Positions 44,574 through 54,054 are shown, numbered from the stretch's first letter. The stretch is 64,000 nucleotides of DNA from Andreprevotia sp. IGB-42 (GCF_009848685.1 NZ_WXTX01000004.1:310001-374000), one strand, 5' to 3'. Numbers and translations: made by a program. Notes: a model not told the origin generated them from the sequence alone.

Positions 44574-44584
44574 CACGATTATGA
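44562..44584. promoter_or_regulatory. Overlapping palindromic operator, probable MarR autoregulation site
   Basis: Two overlapping inverted repeats: GATTAT-C-ATAATC at 44562-44574 and TCATAATC-AC-GATTATGA at 44567-44584. They share the half-site ATAATC, so three half-sites cover the -10 box and the start codon of marR. MarR-family repressors bind such palindromes at their own promoters. Confidence 0.6.
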
Positions 44585-45048
44585 AAAAGACGGATTTCAC
44601 CCAGCGCTTCGGCTTCCTGGTCAACGATGTGGCGCGGCTATACAGCCGCCGTTTTGACCAGTTGGCCCGCCAGGTGCACCTGTCCCGCGCGCAATGCCGG
44701 GTGATCGGTGCGCTGTACATCAAGGATGGCCAGTCACAGGTGGCGCTGGCCGAGCAGCTGGAACTCACCCCGATGGCGATCGCGCGCATGACCGACCGCA
44801 TGGAAAGCGCCGGCTGGATACGCCGCGAGCCGCATCCGGACGACCGGCGCGTGAAGCTGCTGTACCTGAATGCAGAAGCCGAAGGCGCATTGCAGAAAGC
44901 CATGGCCATCGGCGACGGCATCCAGGCAGAGGCGCTGGCAGGCCTGAGCAGCGCGGAAACCAATCAGCTGATCACACTGTTGCAGAAGGCCCGCGCCAAC
45001 CTGGCGCAGCTGGACCGCCCGGCCGAAAACGCAGCAGACGAAGACTGA
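44581..45048 (+). CDS. MarR-family transcriptional regulator
   Basis: 155 residues. The winged helix lies at about 30-110: LSRAQCRVIGALYIKDGQSQ, VALAEQLELTPMAIARMTDRM (recognition helix) and the wing IRREPHPDDRRVKLLYLN. No ribosome binding site lies at a useful distance, and the promoter places the transcript start near the ATG, so it is probably translated from a leaderless mRNA. A DHA2 efflux gene begins three bases after the stop; by analogy with EmrR-EmrB the protein would repress itself and the pump until a phenolic or drug ligand releases it. The ligand is unknown. Confidence 0.92.
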   Translation: MKKTDFTQRFGFLVNDVARLYSRRFDQLARQVHLSRAQCRVIGALYIKDGQSQVALAEQLELTPMAIARMTDRMESAGWIRREPHPDDRRVKLLYLNAEAEGALQKAMAIGDGIQAEALAGLSSAETNQLITLLQKARANLAQLDRPAENAADED

Positions 45049-45051
45049 GCG

Positions 45052-46596
45052 ATGAGCGAACAGAACCATTACAACGTGGCCCACAAGGGCATGATCACCA
45101 TTTCCATCATGCTGGCCACCATCATGCAGGCGCTGGATACCACCATCGCCAACGTGGCGCTGCCGCATATGCAGGGTGCATTGCAGGCGTCGCAGGACCA
45201 GATCACCTGGGTGCTGACGTCGTACATCGTTGCCGCCGCCATTGCCACGCCGCTGACCGGCTGGCTGTGCGGCCGCTATGGGCGCAAGCAGGTGTTCCTG
45301 GCCGCGGTGGTGGGGTTCACCGTGGCATCCGCGTTGTGCGGGCTGGCGGAATCGCTGACGCAGATCGTGCTGGCGCGCTTGCTTCAAGGCGTCTTCGGTG
45401 CCGCGCTGGTGCCGCTGTCGCAAGCAGTGCTGCTGGACATCAACCCCAAGGAAAAAATCGGCCAGGCGATGGCATTGTGGGGGGCCGGTATCATGATCGG
45501 CCCCATCATGGGACCGATGCTGGGTGGCTGGCTGACCGATGCCTATGACTGGCGCTGGGTGTTCTATATCAACCTGCCGGTGGGCATCTTTGCGTTCTAC
45601 GGCATCTGGCGCTACCTGCCCGATAGCCGGCCGGCCAGCACCAAGCTCGATCTGTTCGGCTTTGCCATGCTCAGCCTGTCGGTGGGCTTCTTGCAGCTGT
45701 TCCTCGACCGTGGCGAGCAGATGGACTGGTTCAGCTCACCGGAAATCTGCGTCGAGGCCATCGGCGCAGTGGTGTGCTTCATCTACTTCGTGATCCATAC
45801 CTGGACGGCGGGCGCCAATTCATTCTTCAACCGCGCGTTGCTGCGCGACCGCAACTTCGTCACCGGCCTGCTGTTCGCGTTCATCGTCGGCGTGATCCTG
45901 TATGCCACCATGGCGCTGCTGCCCGCGCTGCTACAAGGCTTGCTGAACTACCCGGTGATCGATACCGGCATCATCACCGCACCATCCGGCATCGGCACCA
46001 TGCTGGCAATGATGCTGGTGGGGCGGCTGATCCACCGTTTCGATATCCGCGCCATCATGGCATTCGGCTTTGCACTGACTGCGTTCTCGCTGTGGCAAAT
46101 GGCGCAGATGACACTGGATATGGGCACCAGCCTGGTGGTGTGGTCGGGCTTCATCCGGGGTGTGGGCATCGGCTTCGTGTTCGTGCCGCTCTCCACTGCC
46201 ACCTTCGCCACGCTGGCGCCACAACTGCGCAACGAAGGTACGCCCATCTACAGCCTGCTGCGCAACCTGGGCAGCAGCGTGGGCATCTCCATCGTGCAGA
46301 CGCTGCTCACGCAGGGCACCAGCCGCGCGCACGCCAATCTGGCGGTGGCCGTCAATGCGGCCAACCCGGCGCTGGCCAACGTACCCGCAATGCTCGACCC
46401 TTCCACGCCGGCGGGGCTGGCATTACTCAATAGCGAAGTGAGCCGGCAAGCGGCGATGATCGGCTACCTGGACGATTTCCACGTAATGATGTGGGTAACG
46501 CTGCTGGCCATGCCATTGCTGCTGCTGATCCGCATGCCCAAGCGCAGCGCCGCGCAGAAGCCGGAAGAAGAAATGGCGCATGCAGTGCTGGAATAG
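45052..46596 (+). CDS. DHA2-family (EmrB/QacA-type) MFS multidrug transporter
   Basis: 514 residues with about 14 membrane segments, the DHA2 number. Motif LDTTIANVALPHM in the first segment and GRYGRKQVFLAAVVGF (motif A) are clear; WRWVFYINLPVG is the DHA2 signature. Such proton-driven pumps export drugs, dyes or fatty acids. The gene follows marR with three bases between them. No membrane-fusion (EmrA) or outer-membrane gene is adjacent, so it either works alone across the inner membrane or uses a partner encoded elsewhere. Substrates are unknown. Confidence 0.93.
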   Translation: MSEQNHYNVAHKGMITISIMLATIMQALDTTIANVALPHMQGALQASQDQITWVLTSYIVAAAIATPLTGWLCGRYGRKQVFLAAVVGFTVASALCGLAESLTQIVLARLLQGVFGAALVPLSQAVLLDINPKEKIGQAMALWGAGIMIGPIMGPMLGGWLTDAYDWRWVFYINLPVGIFAFYGIWRYLPDSRPASTKLDLFGFAMLSLSVGFLQLFLDRGEQMDWFSSPEICVEAIGAVVCFIYFVIHTWTAGANSFFNRALLRDRNFVTGLLFAFIVGVILYATMALLPALLQGLLNYPVIDTGIITAPSGIGTMLAMMLVGRLIHRFDIRAIMAFGFALTAFSLWQMAQMTLDMGTSLVVWSGFIRGVGIGFVFVPLSTATFATLAPQLRNEGTPIYSLLRNLGSSVGISIVQTLLTQGTSRAHANLAVAVNAANPALANVPAMLDPSTPAGLALLNSEVSRQAAMIGYLDDFHVMMWVTLLAMPLLLLIRMPKRSAAQKPEEEMAHAVLE

Positions 46597-46614
46597 CACG
46601 GCAGCGCGCCGCCC

Positions 46615-47514
46615 TTACGCGCTGGCCGCCACCCTGGGTCGCAGGAAATCGATCAGCGCGCGCACCTTGGCCGGCAGGTATTGCGCGGCCGGGTATACCG
46701 CGTAGATGCCGCCGGGCGTGAGCGACCACGCGGGCAGCAACTGCACCAGCACGCCGCTGGCGATATCGTCCGCCACCATGAAATCCGGCAGTACCGATGC
46801 GCCCACCCCGGCACGCACCATGTGGCGGACCAGGCTGGCGCTGTTGGCGCGCAGCACCGGGCGCATGCGTACCGGCTGCGCATCGCCGCTTGCCGGGGTA
46901 AACAGCCAGTTGAGCGGCGATTTGAGCTGAGACAGTACCACCCATGGTATGCCAGCCAGGTCTGCCGGCTGCTGCACCGGCGCACCGCGCGCCAGCAATG
47001 CCGGCGCGGCGATCACGATCTGCCTGAAATCCCCCAGCTTGCTGGCATGCAGGCTGGAATCCTTCAGCACCCCCATGCGGATGGCCAGATCCAGCCCCTC
47101 CCCCACCAGGTCCAGCACGTGATCGCTGACGATGATTTCGATTTCCAGCGCCGGATGCAGCAACGCAAACTCGGCCAGCCACGGCCCCAGTGCGTTGCCG
47201 GCGTAATCGGCCGGTGCGGTCAGCCGCAAGCGCCCTTCCAGCGCGCCGCGCACCTCTCCTGCCCTTGTGACCGCCTGAGTCAATGCAGCTAGCAATGGCG
47301 TGCAATCCTGGTACAGCGCCACCCCGGCTTCGGTGGGTGCCACGCGGCGCGTGCTGCGGGTGAACAGTGCCACGCCCAGTTCGGCCTCCAGCTTCGCAAC
47401 CTGCTGGCTGACCAGCGACTTGGCCACACCCAGCCGGTCTGCAGCGGCGCTGAAGCCGCTGGCTTCGAAGACGGCGACAAAAAATTCAAGGCGGTTGAGG
47501 TCAGGCAGGGCCAT
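46615..47514 (-). CDS. LysR-family transcriptional regulator
   Basis: 299 residues from the ATG at 47514; a GTG at 47541 in frame is an alternative. The N-terminal helix-turn-helix reads FFVAVFEASGFSAAADRLGV and SLVSQQVAKLEAELGVALF, followed by RRVAPTEAGVALY. The effector domain (about 90-295) has the usual LRLTAPADYAGNALGPWLAEF and LAIRMG stretches of the CrgA/AaeR subgroup. LysR proteins usually control a neighbouring gene, but the DHA2 pump converges on it and corC is divergent across a 220-base gap. The target and ligand are unknown. Confidence 0.92.
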   Translation of the reverse strand: MALPDLNRLEFFVAVFEASGFSAAADRLGVAKSLVSQQVAKLEAELGVALFTRSTRRVAPTEAGVALYQDCTPLLAALTQAVTRAGEVRGALEGRLRLTAPADYAGNALGPWLAEFALLHPALEIEIIVSDHVLDLVGEGLDLAIRMGVLKDSSLHASKLGDFRQIVIAAPALLARGAPVQQPADLAGIPWVVLSQLKSPLNWLFTPASGDAQPVRMRPVLRANSASLVRHMVRAGVGASVLPDFMVADDIASGVLVQLLPAWSLTPGGIYAVYPAAQYLPAKVRALIDFLRPRVAASA

Positions 47515-47735
47515 GGGCAGCAGGCGTGAGGCAAAAACCAAGTATCACATGGCAGCCTGTGCACCGGGGGCCACACCCTGCAGCCGGGACCAGCGCGCAG
47601 GCGCAAAACAGCCGCACAGCAGCCTGTGCAACCGCCCGTCCGGCAACGCCGATAATGCCGTCTGTGCTGTAACACTGGTTTCCGCGATCTTTTGGTATGA
47701 TCCCGGTATCTTCGTTACCGGATGTACATCCCCCA

Positions 47736-48590
47736 ATGGACGACCCTGCGCAGGCGACAAGCAAACCCAGTTGGCTTGAGCGCCTGACCCACTTCCTGCT
47801 GCGGGAGCCAGAAGACCGCGGCGAACTCGTAGACATACTCCACTCCGCCTTCGAGCGGCATCTGCTCGACGCCGATGCACTCGGCATGATCGAAGGCGTG
47901 CTCAACGTGGGCGACATGCAGGTGCGCGACGTCATGGTGCCGCGCAGCCAGATGGATGTCATCGACATCGCCCAGTCGCCCGACCAGTTCATTCCCTTCG
48001 TGATGCAAACCGCGCACTCGCGCTTTCCGGTCATCGACGGCAACAAGGATGATGTGCTGGGCGTGCTGCTGGCCAAGGATCTGCTGCGCTACTACGCAGA
48101 AGGCGAAGACAACTTCAGTGTGCGCGACATGCTGCGCCCGGCGGTGTACATCCCCGAGTCCAAGCGGCTGAACGTGTTGCTCAAGGATTTCCGCAACAAT
48201 CGCAACCACATGGCCATCGTGGTGGATGAATACGGCGGCGTGGCCGGCCTGATCACCATCGAAGACGTAATGGAACAGATCGTCGGCGATATCGAAGACG
48301 AATACGACTACGACGAAACCGAAGACAACATCATCGTCGACCGTCGCGGCCACTGGCGCGTGAAAGGCGTGACCGAGATCGCCGATCTCAACGAGGCACT
48401 GAAGACCGAATTTTCCGATGCCGAGTTCGATACCGTGGCTGGCCTCATCACGCAGCAGTTTGGCCATGTGCCCAAGCGCGGCGAGAAAATCGCGTTTGAA
48501 GGCTACCAGTTCCAGATCGTGCGCGCGGATAGCCGCCGCGTGCATTCGGTATTGATAGAGCGACTGCCGGAAGAAGAGGAAGCCGTTTGA
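47736..48590 (+). CDS. corC: CorC/HlyC-family CBS-domain protein
   Basis: 284 residues from the ATG at 47736; an upstream in-frame ATG at 47697 is less likely because it lies within a possible promoter (TATGAT at 47696). Two CBS domains occupy about 65-185 (VRDVMVPRSQMDVID and VVDEYGGVAGLITIEDVMEQ), followed by the CorC_HlyC domain from about 200 (TEIADLNEALKTEFSD, VAGLITQQFGHVPKRGE). The family is linked to magnesium/cobalt efflux and acts on membrane transporters. The stop overlaps the lnt start, and corC-lnt (ybeX-lnt) is a conserved pair. Confidence 0.92.
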   Translation: MDDPAQATSKPSWLERLTHFLLREPEDRGELVDILHSAFERHLLDADALGMIEGVLNVGDMQVRDVMVPRSQMDVIDIAQSPDQFIPFVMQTAHSRFPVIDGNKDDVLGVLLAKDLLRYYAEGEDNFSVRDMLRPAVYIPESKRLNVLLKDFRNNRNHMAIVVDEYGGVAGLITIEDVMEQIVGDIEDEYDYDETEDNIIVDRRGHWRVKGVTEIADLNEALKTEFSDAEFDTVAGLITQQFGHVPKRGEKIAFEGYQFQIVRADSRRVHSVLIERLPEEEEAV

Positions 48591-50047
48591 TCCGCACGCT
48601 GCTGCTCTGGCTCACACTGGCCGCCTGCGGGGCGGCCAGTGTTTTTGCATACGCCCCCGTCAACATCGTGCCCTTGCTGCCGCTGTCGCTGGCGGCGCTG
48701 TTTTTCGCGGTGGAGATAGCCCCCACCAAGCGCCAGGCAGCGCTGGCCGGCTTCGTCTGGGGGCTGGGTTATTTCGTCGGCAATGTGCACTGGATCTACA
48801 TCAGCCTGCATACCTTTGGCGGCATGCCCGCGTGGATGGCGGCGGGCTGCATCCTGCTGTTCTCGGCTTACCTGGCGTTGTTTCCCGCGCTGGCCGCCTG
48901 GCTGAGCCGCCGGCTGCCCTGCCCGCCACGCTGGCGACTGCCACTGTTGCTGCCAACCGCGTATATCGCCACCGAATGGTTGCGTGGCTGGCTGTTTACC
49001 GGTTTCCCGTGGGCGGCCACCGGCAATAGCCAAGTGGTGGCGCTGGCGGGTTTCTTCCCGCTGTTCGGCGTGTATGGCGCCGGGTGGCTGGCAGCGCTGG
49101 CCACCGCGCAATGGCTGGTCAACTGGAAGCGCGGGCTGATCGCCACCGCCGCACTGCTATTGGCGAGTGCCGGCCTGGCGCAGATCGCCTGGACCACGCC
49201 GAGCGGCCCCAAGGTCAGCGTGAGCATCGCGCAGGGCAATATCCGCCAGGATGAAAAGTGGGATGCCAAACATTACGTGGACGCATTGCGCGTGAATCTG
49301 GCGCAGGTGGCACAGGCACGCGGCGAAGTGATCATCCTGCCGGAAACCGCCATCCCATCGTTCTACCAGGATACGCCGCCCGCCTATCTGGCACAGCTGC
49401 GCGCCACCGCGCGGGAGAAAAACGCCGCGTTGCTGTCCGGCTTTGCCATGAGCGATCCGGACCCGAACGTGTACTACAACGGTGTACTCAATATCGAAAC
49501 GCCCACACATTTCTATGCCAAATCCCACCTGGTGCCGTTCGGAGAATACGTGCCGCTGCCGTGGCTATTTGGCTGGATGTACAACTACCTGAACATGCCG
49601 CTGTCCGGCTTTGCACGTGGTGCGGCGCAACAGTCGCCACTGCTGGCAGGCAAGCTGAAGATTGCCGCCAACGTCTGCTATGAAGATGCATTTGGCGACG
49701 AGCTGCGGCGCAACAGTGCCGACGCCGGCCTGATGGCCAATTTCTCCAACATGGCATGGTTCGATGGCTCATGGGCGGCCGAGCAGCATGCGCAGATGAG
49801 CAGTGCGCGCGCGCTGGAAAACGGCCGCTGGATGCTGCGTGCCACCAATACCGGCCTTACCGCGGTGATCGACCAGCACGGGCGCCGCGTGGCGCAATTG
49901 CCGGAACGCAAGCGCGATGTACTGGAAACCAGCGTGCAACCGATGAGCGGCCATACTCCGTACATGCGCTGGGGTGATTACCCGGTTTTGCTGGCCTTGC
50001 TGGCGGTATTGCTGGCAGCGCCACTGGCCGGCCGCCGCCGGTCCTGA
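48587..50047 (+). CDS. lnt: Apolipoprotein N-acyltransferase with TTG start
   Basis: 486 residues starting at TTG 48587, which overlaps the corC stop (TTGA); GAGGAAG lies five to six bases upstream and no ATG fits the conserved start. Lnt adds the third acyl chain to lipoproteins in the inner membrane. The first 190 residues hold about six membrane segments; the C-terminal nitrilase-like domain carries the triad glutamate in LPETAIPSF, lysine in KSHLVPFGEY and cysteine in NVCYEDAFG. Essential in most Gram-negatives. The next gene starts 127 bases downstream. Confidence 0.93.
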   Translation: MIRTLLLWLTLAACGAASVFAYAPVNIVPLLPLSLAALFFAVEIAPTKRQAALAGFVWGLGYFVGNVHWIYISLHTFGGMPAWMAAGCILLFSAYLALFPALAAWLSRRLPCPPRWRLPLLLPTAYIATEWLRGWLFTGFPWAATGNSQVVALAGFFPLFGVYGAGWLAALATAQWLVNWKRGLIATAALLLASAGLAQIAWTTPSGPKVSVSIAQGNIRQDEKWDAKHYVDALRVNLAQVAQARGEVIILPETAIPSFYQDTPPAYLAQLRATAREKNAALLSGFAMSDPDPNVYYNGVLNIETPTHFYAKSHLVPFGEYVPLPWLFGWMYNYLNMPLSGFARGAAQQSPLLAGKLKIAANVCYEDAFGDELRRNSADAGLMANFSNMAWFDGSWAAEQHAQMSSARALENGRWMLRATNTGLTAVIDQHGRRVAQLPERKRDVLETSVQPMSGHTPYMRWGDYPVLLALLAVLLAAPLAGRRRS

Positions 50048-50173
50048 GCGGCTTTGCATTTGGCATCCAGGTTGTAAGCTGAATCGAAGGGCGAGACCGT
50101 CCTGCCGATTCATGTTTATCGCCCCGCGGTGCGCAGCATGGCTGCCGCTACCAAGCGGGCAAGGGAGAGCGCG

Positions 50174-50974
50174 ATGGATGCACGCGGCTTCTTCGCCACG
50201 CTCTGGCACGATTATGCCCGGCTCGCTCCGCAGGCCCTGACCATCCGCGCGCTGTTCGGTGGCCAGCAGGTGATCAACGATCACGTGGCGTTCCGCACCT
50301 TCGATAGCAGCCCGATTGCGCTGGCCCGGCTGGAGCCCGTGCTGTTCGCACTGGGCTATCAGCGCCACGCACCCTACGAGTTCCCCGACAAACACCTGAG
50401 CGCCCGGGGTTACACGTCGGCAGATGCAGATCTGCCACTGGTGTTCCTGTCCGAGCTGCATGTGCGCAGGCTGTCCACCCCGAGTCAGCTGATCGTCGAG
50501 CGCGCCATCGCAGCCATCCCGCCACGACTGGCAATCGGCGCAAGCACGCTCAACGCTGGCCGCCTGTGGCCGGCCGTCAGCCGTGATGACTATCAACGCG
50601 TTGCCGACGAGAGTGAATACGCGGGCTGGCTGCTGGCCCATGGCCTGCACGCCAATCACTTCACCGTGGCTGTGCACCGCCTGCAGCCGCAACTTTCACT
50701 ACCCGCAGTCATCGCCAGGGTGGAAGCAGCCGGCTACGCCATCAATGCAGCAGGCGGAAAAATCAAGGGCAGCCCGGACGAGTTGCTGGAACAGGCCAGC
50801 ACGCTGGCGGACCGCATCAGCGTCCGGTTTGCCGATGGCGCACTGACAGTGCCGTCGTGTTACTACGAATTCGCCCGCCGCTACCCGGATGGCAGTGGCA
50901 GGTTGTACCAGGGCTTCGTGGCCGCCAGCGCCAGCCGGATCTTTGAATCAACCGACCGGCCGGGAGCATCGTGA
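50174..50974 (+). CDS. Short DUF1338 protein, probable 2-oxoadipate dioxygenase/decarboxylase
   Basis: 266 residues from the ATG at 50174, with GGGAG seven bases upstream. DUF1338 enzymes (HglS of Pseudomonas putida, YdcJ) are Fe(II) enzymes that turn 2-oxoadipate into D-2-hydroxyglutarate at the end of lysine catabolism. Metal ligands fit H37 in VINDHVAFRTF, the histidine in HANHFTVAVHRL and a C-terminal glutamate (YEF or RIFESTD). HglS has about 460 residues; this is the compact form known in some other bacteria. The genes downstream encode a saccharopine dehydrogenase-like protein and an aminoadipate-semialdehyde dehydrogenase, which fit this pathway. Assignment of the exact reaction is inference. 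Confidence 0.82.
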   Translation: MDARGFFATLWHDYARLAPQALTIRALFGGQQVINDHVAFRTFDSSPIALARLEPVLFALGYQRHAPYEFPDKHLSARGYTSADADLPLVFLSELHVRRLSTPSQLIVERAIAAIPPRLAIGASTLNAGRLWPAVSRDDYQRVADESEYAGWLLAHGLHANHFTVAVHRLQPQLSLPAVIARVEAAGYAINAAGGKIKGSPDELLEQASTLADRISVRFADGALTVPSCYYEFARRYPDGSGRLYQGFVAASASRIFESTDRPGAS

Positions 50975-51861
50975 ACCACACCCTGCTGCCGGGCCTGCTA
51001 CTGGCAATCAGCACTGTCGCCGCCGCCAGCGATGCCAGGGTGCTGACCTGGGCCATCCGCGACTGGCCACCGGTGTTCATCGTGCCCACGCAAACCGCAC
51101 CGAAAAGCGTGACGCAACTGGGCAATGGCGTGGCCGACCAGAACATGGCGGCGCTGATTGCACACATGCCCGAGTATGAGCACCGCTTTGTGTACGCCAA
51201 CATCAACCGCATTTTTGCCGATATGGCCGCAGGTACACCCGAGTGTTTTGCGGTGGCGCTGAAAACGCCAGAGCGCGAAAAGGCCGCCTGGTTCACCCGC
51301 AATTTCCTGTTGCCCCCGATGCACATGGTGGTGCGCAAGGATCAGCTGGCGCGCATCACCGCAGGCAGCAACGGCATGGCTGTAGAAGCACTGAGCAAGC
51401 GCAGCGATCTGGCCGCCTATGTCGAAAACGGCCGCAGCTACGGTGCAGCAGTGGATAGTCTGGTGAAAACAGCACCCGGCGTCTTCCGCAGCATGACCGT
51501 TACCGAAAGCGGCCAGCTGATCCGCATGCTCGATGCCGGACGCATGGACTACACCTTCGAATACCCGTACGTGGTCGAGTACATGCAACGCCAGTTTCCG
51601 TTCCGCAATGAACTGGCACTGCTGCCCATCGCAGAAGCAGCCACGCCCCTGACCAGCTACGTGGCCTGCACCCGTAATGCCTGGGGCTTGCAGGCAATTC
51701 GTGATATCGACCGCGCCATCCGCATGCTGGCCAGAACCCAGGCATTCCGCCAGCCGCTTTACGATTGGCTATCGCCCGAGCTGCGCGATCGCTACCGGCC
51801 ACAAATCGAGAGATTCTATGACGAACGCGCCCGCCGGCCAGACCTGCCGGCCAACCCGTAA
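50971..51861 (+). CDS. Periplasmic solute-binding-like protein (TIGR02285-like), copy 1
   Basis: 296 residues starting at GTG 50971, overlapping the previous stop (GTGA), with GGGAG five bases upstream. A signal peptide covers about residues 1-19. The mature part begins RVLTWAIRDWPPVFIVPTQ and has the two-lobe layout of the amino acid-binding SBP_bac_3 fold; EYPYVVEYMQRQFPFRNEL is shared with the next gene. The family name TIGR02285 is from memory of the pattern and should be confirmed. No permease or ATPase gene is close, so it may sense a ligand or serve a transporter encoded elsewhere. Part of the lysine-related operon. Confidence 0.8.
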   Translation: MNHTLLPGLLLAISTVAAASDARVLTWAIRDWPPVFIVPTQTAPKSVTQLGNGVADQNMAALIAHMPEYEHRFVYANINRIFADMAAGTPECFAVALKTPEREKAAWFTRNFLLPPMHMVVRKDQLARITAGSNGMAVEALSKRSDLAAYVENGRSYGAAVDSLVKTAPGVFRSMTVTESGQLIRMLDAGRMDYTFEYPYVVEYMQRQFPFRNELALLPIAEAATPLTSYVACTRNAWGLQAIRDIDRAIRMLARTQAFRQPLYDWLSPELRDRYRPQIERFYDERARRPDLPANP

Positions 51862-51870
51862 GGGGTCCGC

Positions 51871-52758
51871 ATGAAACCGCACCTGGTTCTTGCCCTGATA
51901 CTGCTGCCCGCGCTGGCATGCGCGGAACCACAACGGGAAATCACCTGGGTGCTGCTCAACTGGCCACCGGTATTCATCCTGTTCGATGGCCAGACACCGG
52001 CAGCCCCGAACGAGCTGGGCAGCGGCATGGGCGAGCAACAGCTGCGCATGATGGCCGAGCGCCTGCCGCAATACCGCCATCGCTACGTACGCAGCGATCC
52101 GCAACGCGCATTTGGCGAAATGCGCCGCGGCATGTCGTTGTGCTTCTACCCGGCGCTGAAAACGGAAGACCGCCGCACATACAGCTACGCGTTGCCCGCA
52201 GCCATCACCACGCCGTTGCAACTGGTGGTGCGCGAAGACCAGCGTGCCCGCATCGCGCCAGGCCCGGCTGGCGTCAGCCTGCCCGCGCTGCTGGCCCGCA
52301 ACGATCTCAAAGGCTATGTGCAGAAGGGCCGTTCTTATGCACAGGCGGTGGATACCATTCTCGATGCGCCTGCCAGCCAGGCCAAACGCATCACGCTGCC
52401 ACGCGTGGGGCATTTGCAGCAATTGATCGACAGCGGCCAGGTCGACTACACGCTGGAATACCCGTACGTGATCGAATACGAGAACAAGGTGGCCCGCTTC
52501 CATAACGATCTGGTTTCCGTGCCCATTGCCGAACTGGAAGAACCGGTGGTCTGGCATGTGGCCTGTACCCGCAACAACTGGGGCAAGAACCTGATGCGGG
52601 ATCTCGATCCGGTATTGCGTGAACTTGCCACCAATGCAGACTGGCGCGAGATCTCCGGCCAATGGCTGGATCCGGCTACGCAGCGGCTCTACCACGCGCG
52701 TTTCAAGGCGTTTTACGACTGGCGCCAGCGCGTCACCCTCAAGGAGCTGCAGCCGTGA
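51871..52758 (+). CDS. Periplasmic solute-binding-like protein (TIGR02285-like), copy 2
   Basis: 295 residues, 9 bases after copy 1, with AAGGGG before the ATG. Signal peptide MKPHLVLALILLPALACA. The mature part REITWVLLNWPPVFILFDGQ and YTLEYPYVIEYENKVARFHN parallel copy 1, so the two are tandem paralogues that have diverged widely. As with copy 1, no transport partner is adjacent. The spacing implies co-translation. A role in binding lysine or a derivative would be a guess from context. Confidence 0.8.
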   Translation: MKPHLVLALILLPALACAEPQREITWVLLNWPPVFILFDGQTPAAPNELGSGMGEQQLRMMAERLPQYRHRYVRSDPQRAFGEMRRGMSLCFYPALKTEDRRTYSYALPAAITTPLQLVVREDQRARIAPGPAGVSLPALLARNDLKGYVQKGRSYAQAVDTILDAPASQAKRITLPRVGHLQQLIDSGQVDYTLEYPYVIEYENKVARFHNDLVSVPIAELEEPVVWHVACTRNNWGKNLMRDLDPVLRELATNADWREISGQWLDPATQRLYHARFKAFYDWRQRVTLKELQP

Positions 52759-52899
52759 AGACCGGTCTGCAAAGCGTTTGGGCATGGAAAGACCCGCCAG
52801 TATGGCGCCCTGCGCTGCCGGCGATGGCTTTTGCGCAACCCAAAAACATCAGACCTGCCGCAACCATAAATGCCCGCCCCGGCGAAGCAAGGAATAGCC

Positions 52900-54018
52900 A
52901 TGGAAAAGGTCATCGTGATCGGTGCCGGCAAGATCGGCGCCAGCATTGCCAAGCTGCTCGTGCATAGTGGCGACTATGACGTTACCGTGGCCGATCGCGA
53001 CGAAGCCAGCCTGGCGCGCCTTGCAGCTCGCGCACCGCTGCGCACAGTGCAACTGGATGTGAAAAACCGCGACAGCCTGGCAAGCGCCATGAAAAACCGG
53101 CGCGCGGTGCTGTCGGCCACCAGCTTCGACGTCAACCCGACGATTGCCCGCGCCGCGCTGGCAGCAGGCTGCAGCTACTTTGACCTGACCGAGGACGTCG
53201 CCACCACGCGGGCAGTACGCCGCGTGGCCGAATCCGCCGCCCCGGGCCAGGTGTTCATGCCGCAATGCGGGCTGGCGCCCGGCTTCATCGGCATCCTGGC
53301 CGCTGACCTCAGCCGCCGTTTCGACCTGCTCGATACCGTGAAGATGCGCGTGGGCGCCTTGCCGCAATATCCGAGCAATGCCATCAAGTACAACCTGACC
53401 TGGTCTACCGACGGGCTGATCAACGAATACTGCAACACCTGCGAAGCCATCGTTGAGGGGCAGCGGATCGATGTGCTGGCACTGGAAGGGCTGGAGCATT
53501 TTGCATTGGACGGGCTTGAATACGAAGCCTTCAATACCTCGGGCGGGTTGGGCACGCTGTGTGAAACGCTGGCCGGTCGCGTGCATACGCTCAACTACAA
53601 AACGGTGCGTTACAGTGGTCATCAGTACCTGATGGACTTTTTGGTCAATGGCCTGCGCCTAGGGGCCACCCGCGCCAGCCGGCGCCTGATGAAACGCATG
53701 CTGGAAACCGCCGTACCCATCACGCTGCAGGACGTGGTGCTGGTGTTCGTATCGGTATCCGGCCAGTTGCACGGGCAGTTCCGGCAGATTACCGATGCCC
53801 GCAAGCTCTACCACCGCGAGCTGTTCGGTGAGGTCTGGAGCGCGATACAGCTCACCACCGCCGCCAGTGCCGCTGCGGTGCTTGATCTGCACCTGGCCGG
53901 GCAGTTGCCTGAAGCAGGCTTTGTCAGACAGGAGGATGTGGTGCTGGCAGACTTCCTCGCCAACCGCTTTGGCCGTTACTACGCCACCGACCGCTACGCA
54001 GAAGAAATCCCTGTTTGA
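52900..54018 (+). CDS. Saccharopine dehydrogenase-like (lysine-pathway) oxidoreductase
   Basis: 372 residues from the ATG at 52900, with AAGGAA six bases upstream. The N-terminal Rossmann motif VIVIGAGKIGASIAKLL holds GxGxxG at 8-13. The saccharopine dehydrogenase C-terminal part follows, with MPQCGLAPGFIGILAADL and KYNLTWSTDGLINEYCNTCE. The family includes saccharopine dehydrogenase and lysine 6-dehydrogenase, which make 2-aminoadipate semialdehyde from saccharopine or lysine. The aldehyde dehydrogenase gene 36 bases downstream would take that product. Which reaction it carries out cannot be told from sequence. A 141-base gap precedes it. Confidence 0.87.
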   Translation: MEKVIVIGAGKIGASIAKLLVHSGDYDVTVADRDEASLARLAARAPLRTVQLDVKNRDSLASAMKNRRAVLSATSFDVNPTIARAALAAGCSYFDLTEDVATTRAVRRVAESAAPGQVFMPQCGLAPGFIGILAADLSRRFDLLDTVKMRVGALPQYPSNAIKYNLTWSTDGLINEYCNTCEAIVEGQRIDVLALEGLEHFALDGLEYEAFNTSGGLGTLCETLAGRVHTLNYKTVRYSGHQYLMDFLVNGLRLGATRASRRLMKRMLETAVPITLQDVVLVFVSVSGQLHGQFRQITDARKLYHRELFGEVWSAIQLTTAASAAAVLDLHLAGQLPEAGFVRQEDVVLADFLANRFGRYYATDRYAEEIPV

Positions 54019-54054
54019 CCGCAGTCTGGGCACCCCACGGAAAGGAGACTGGCG

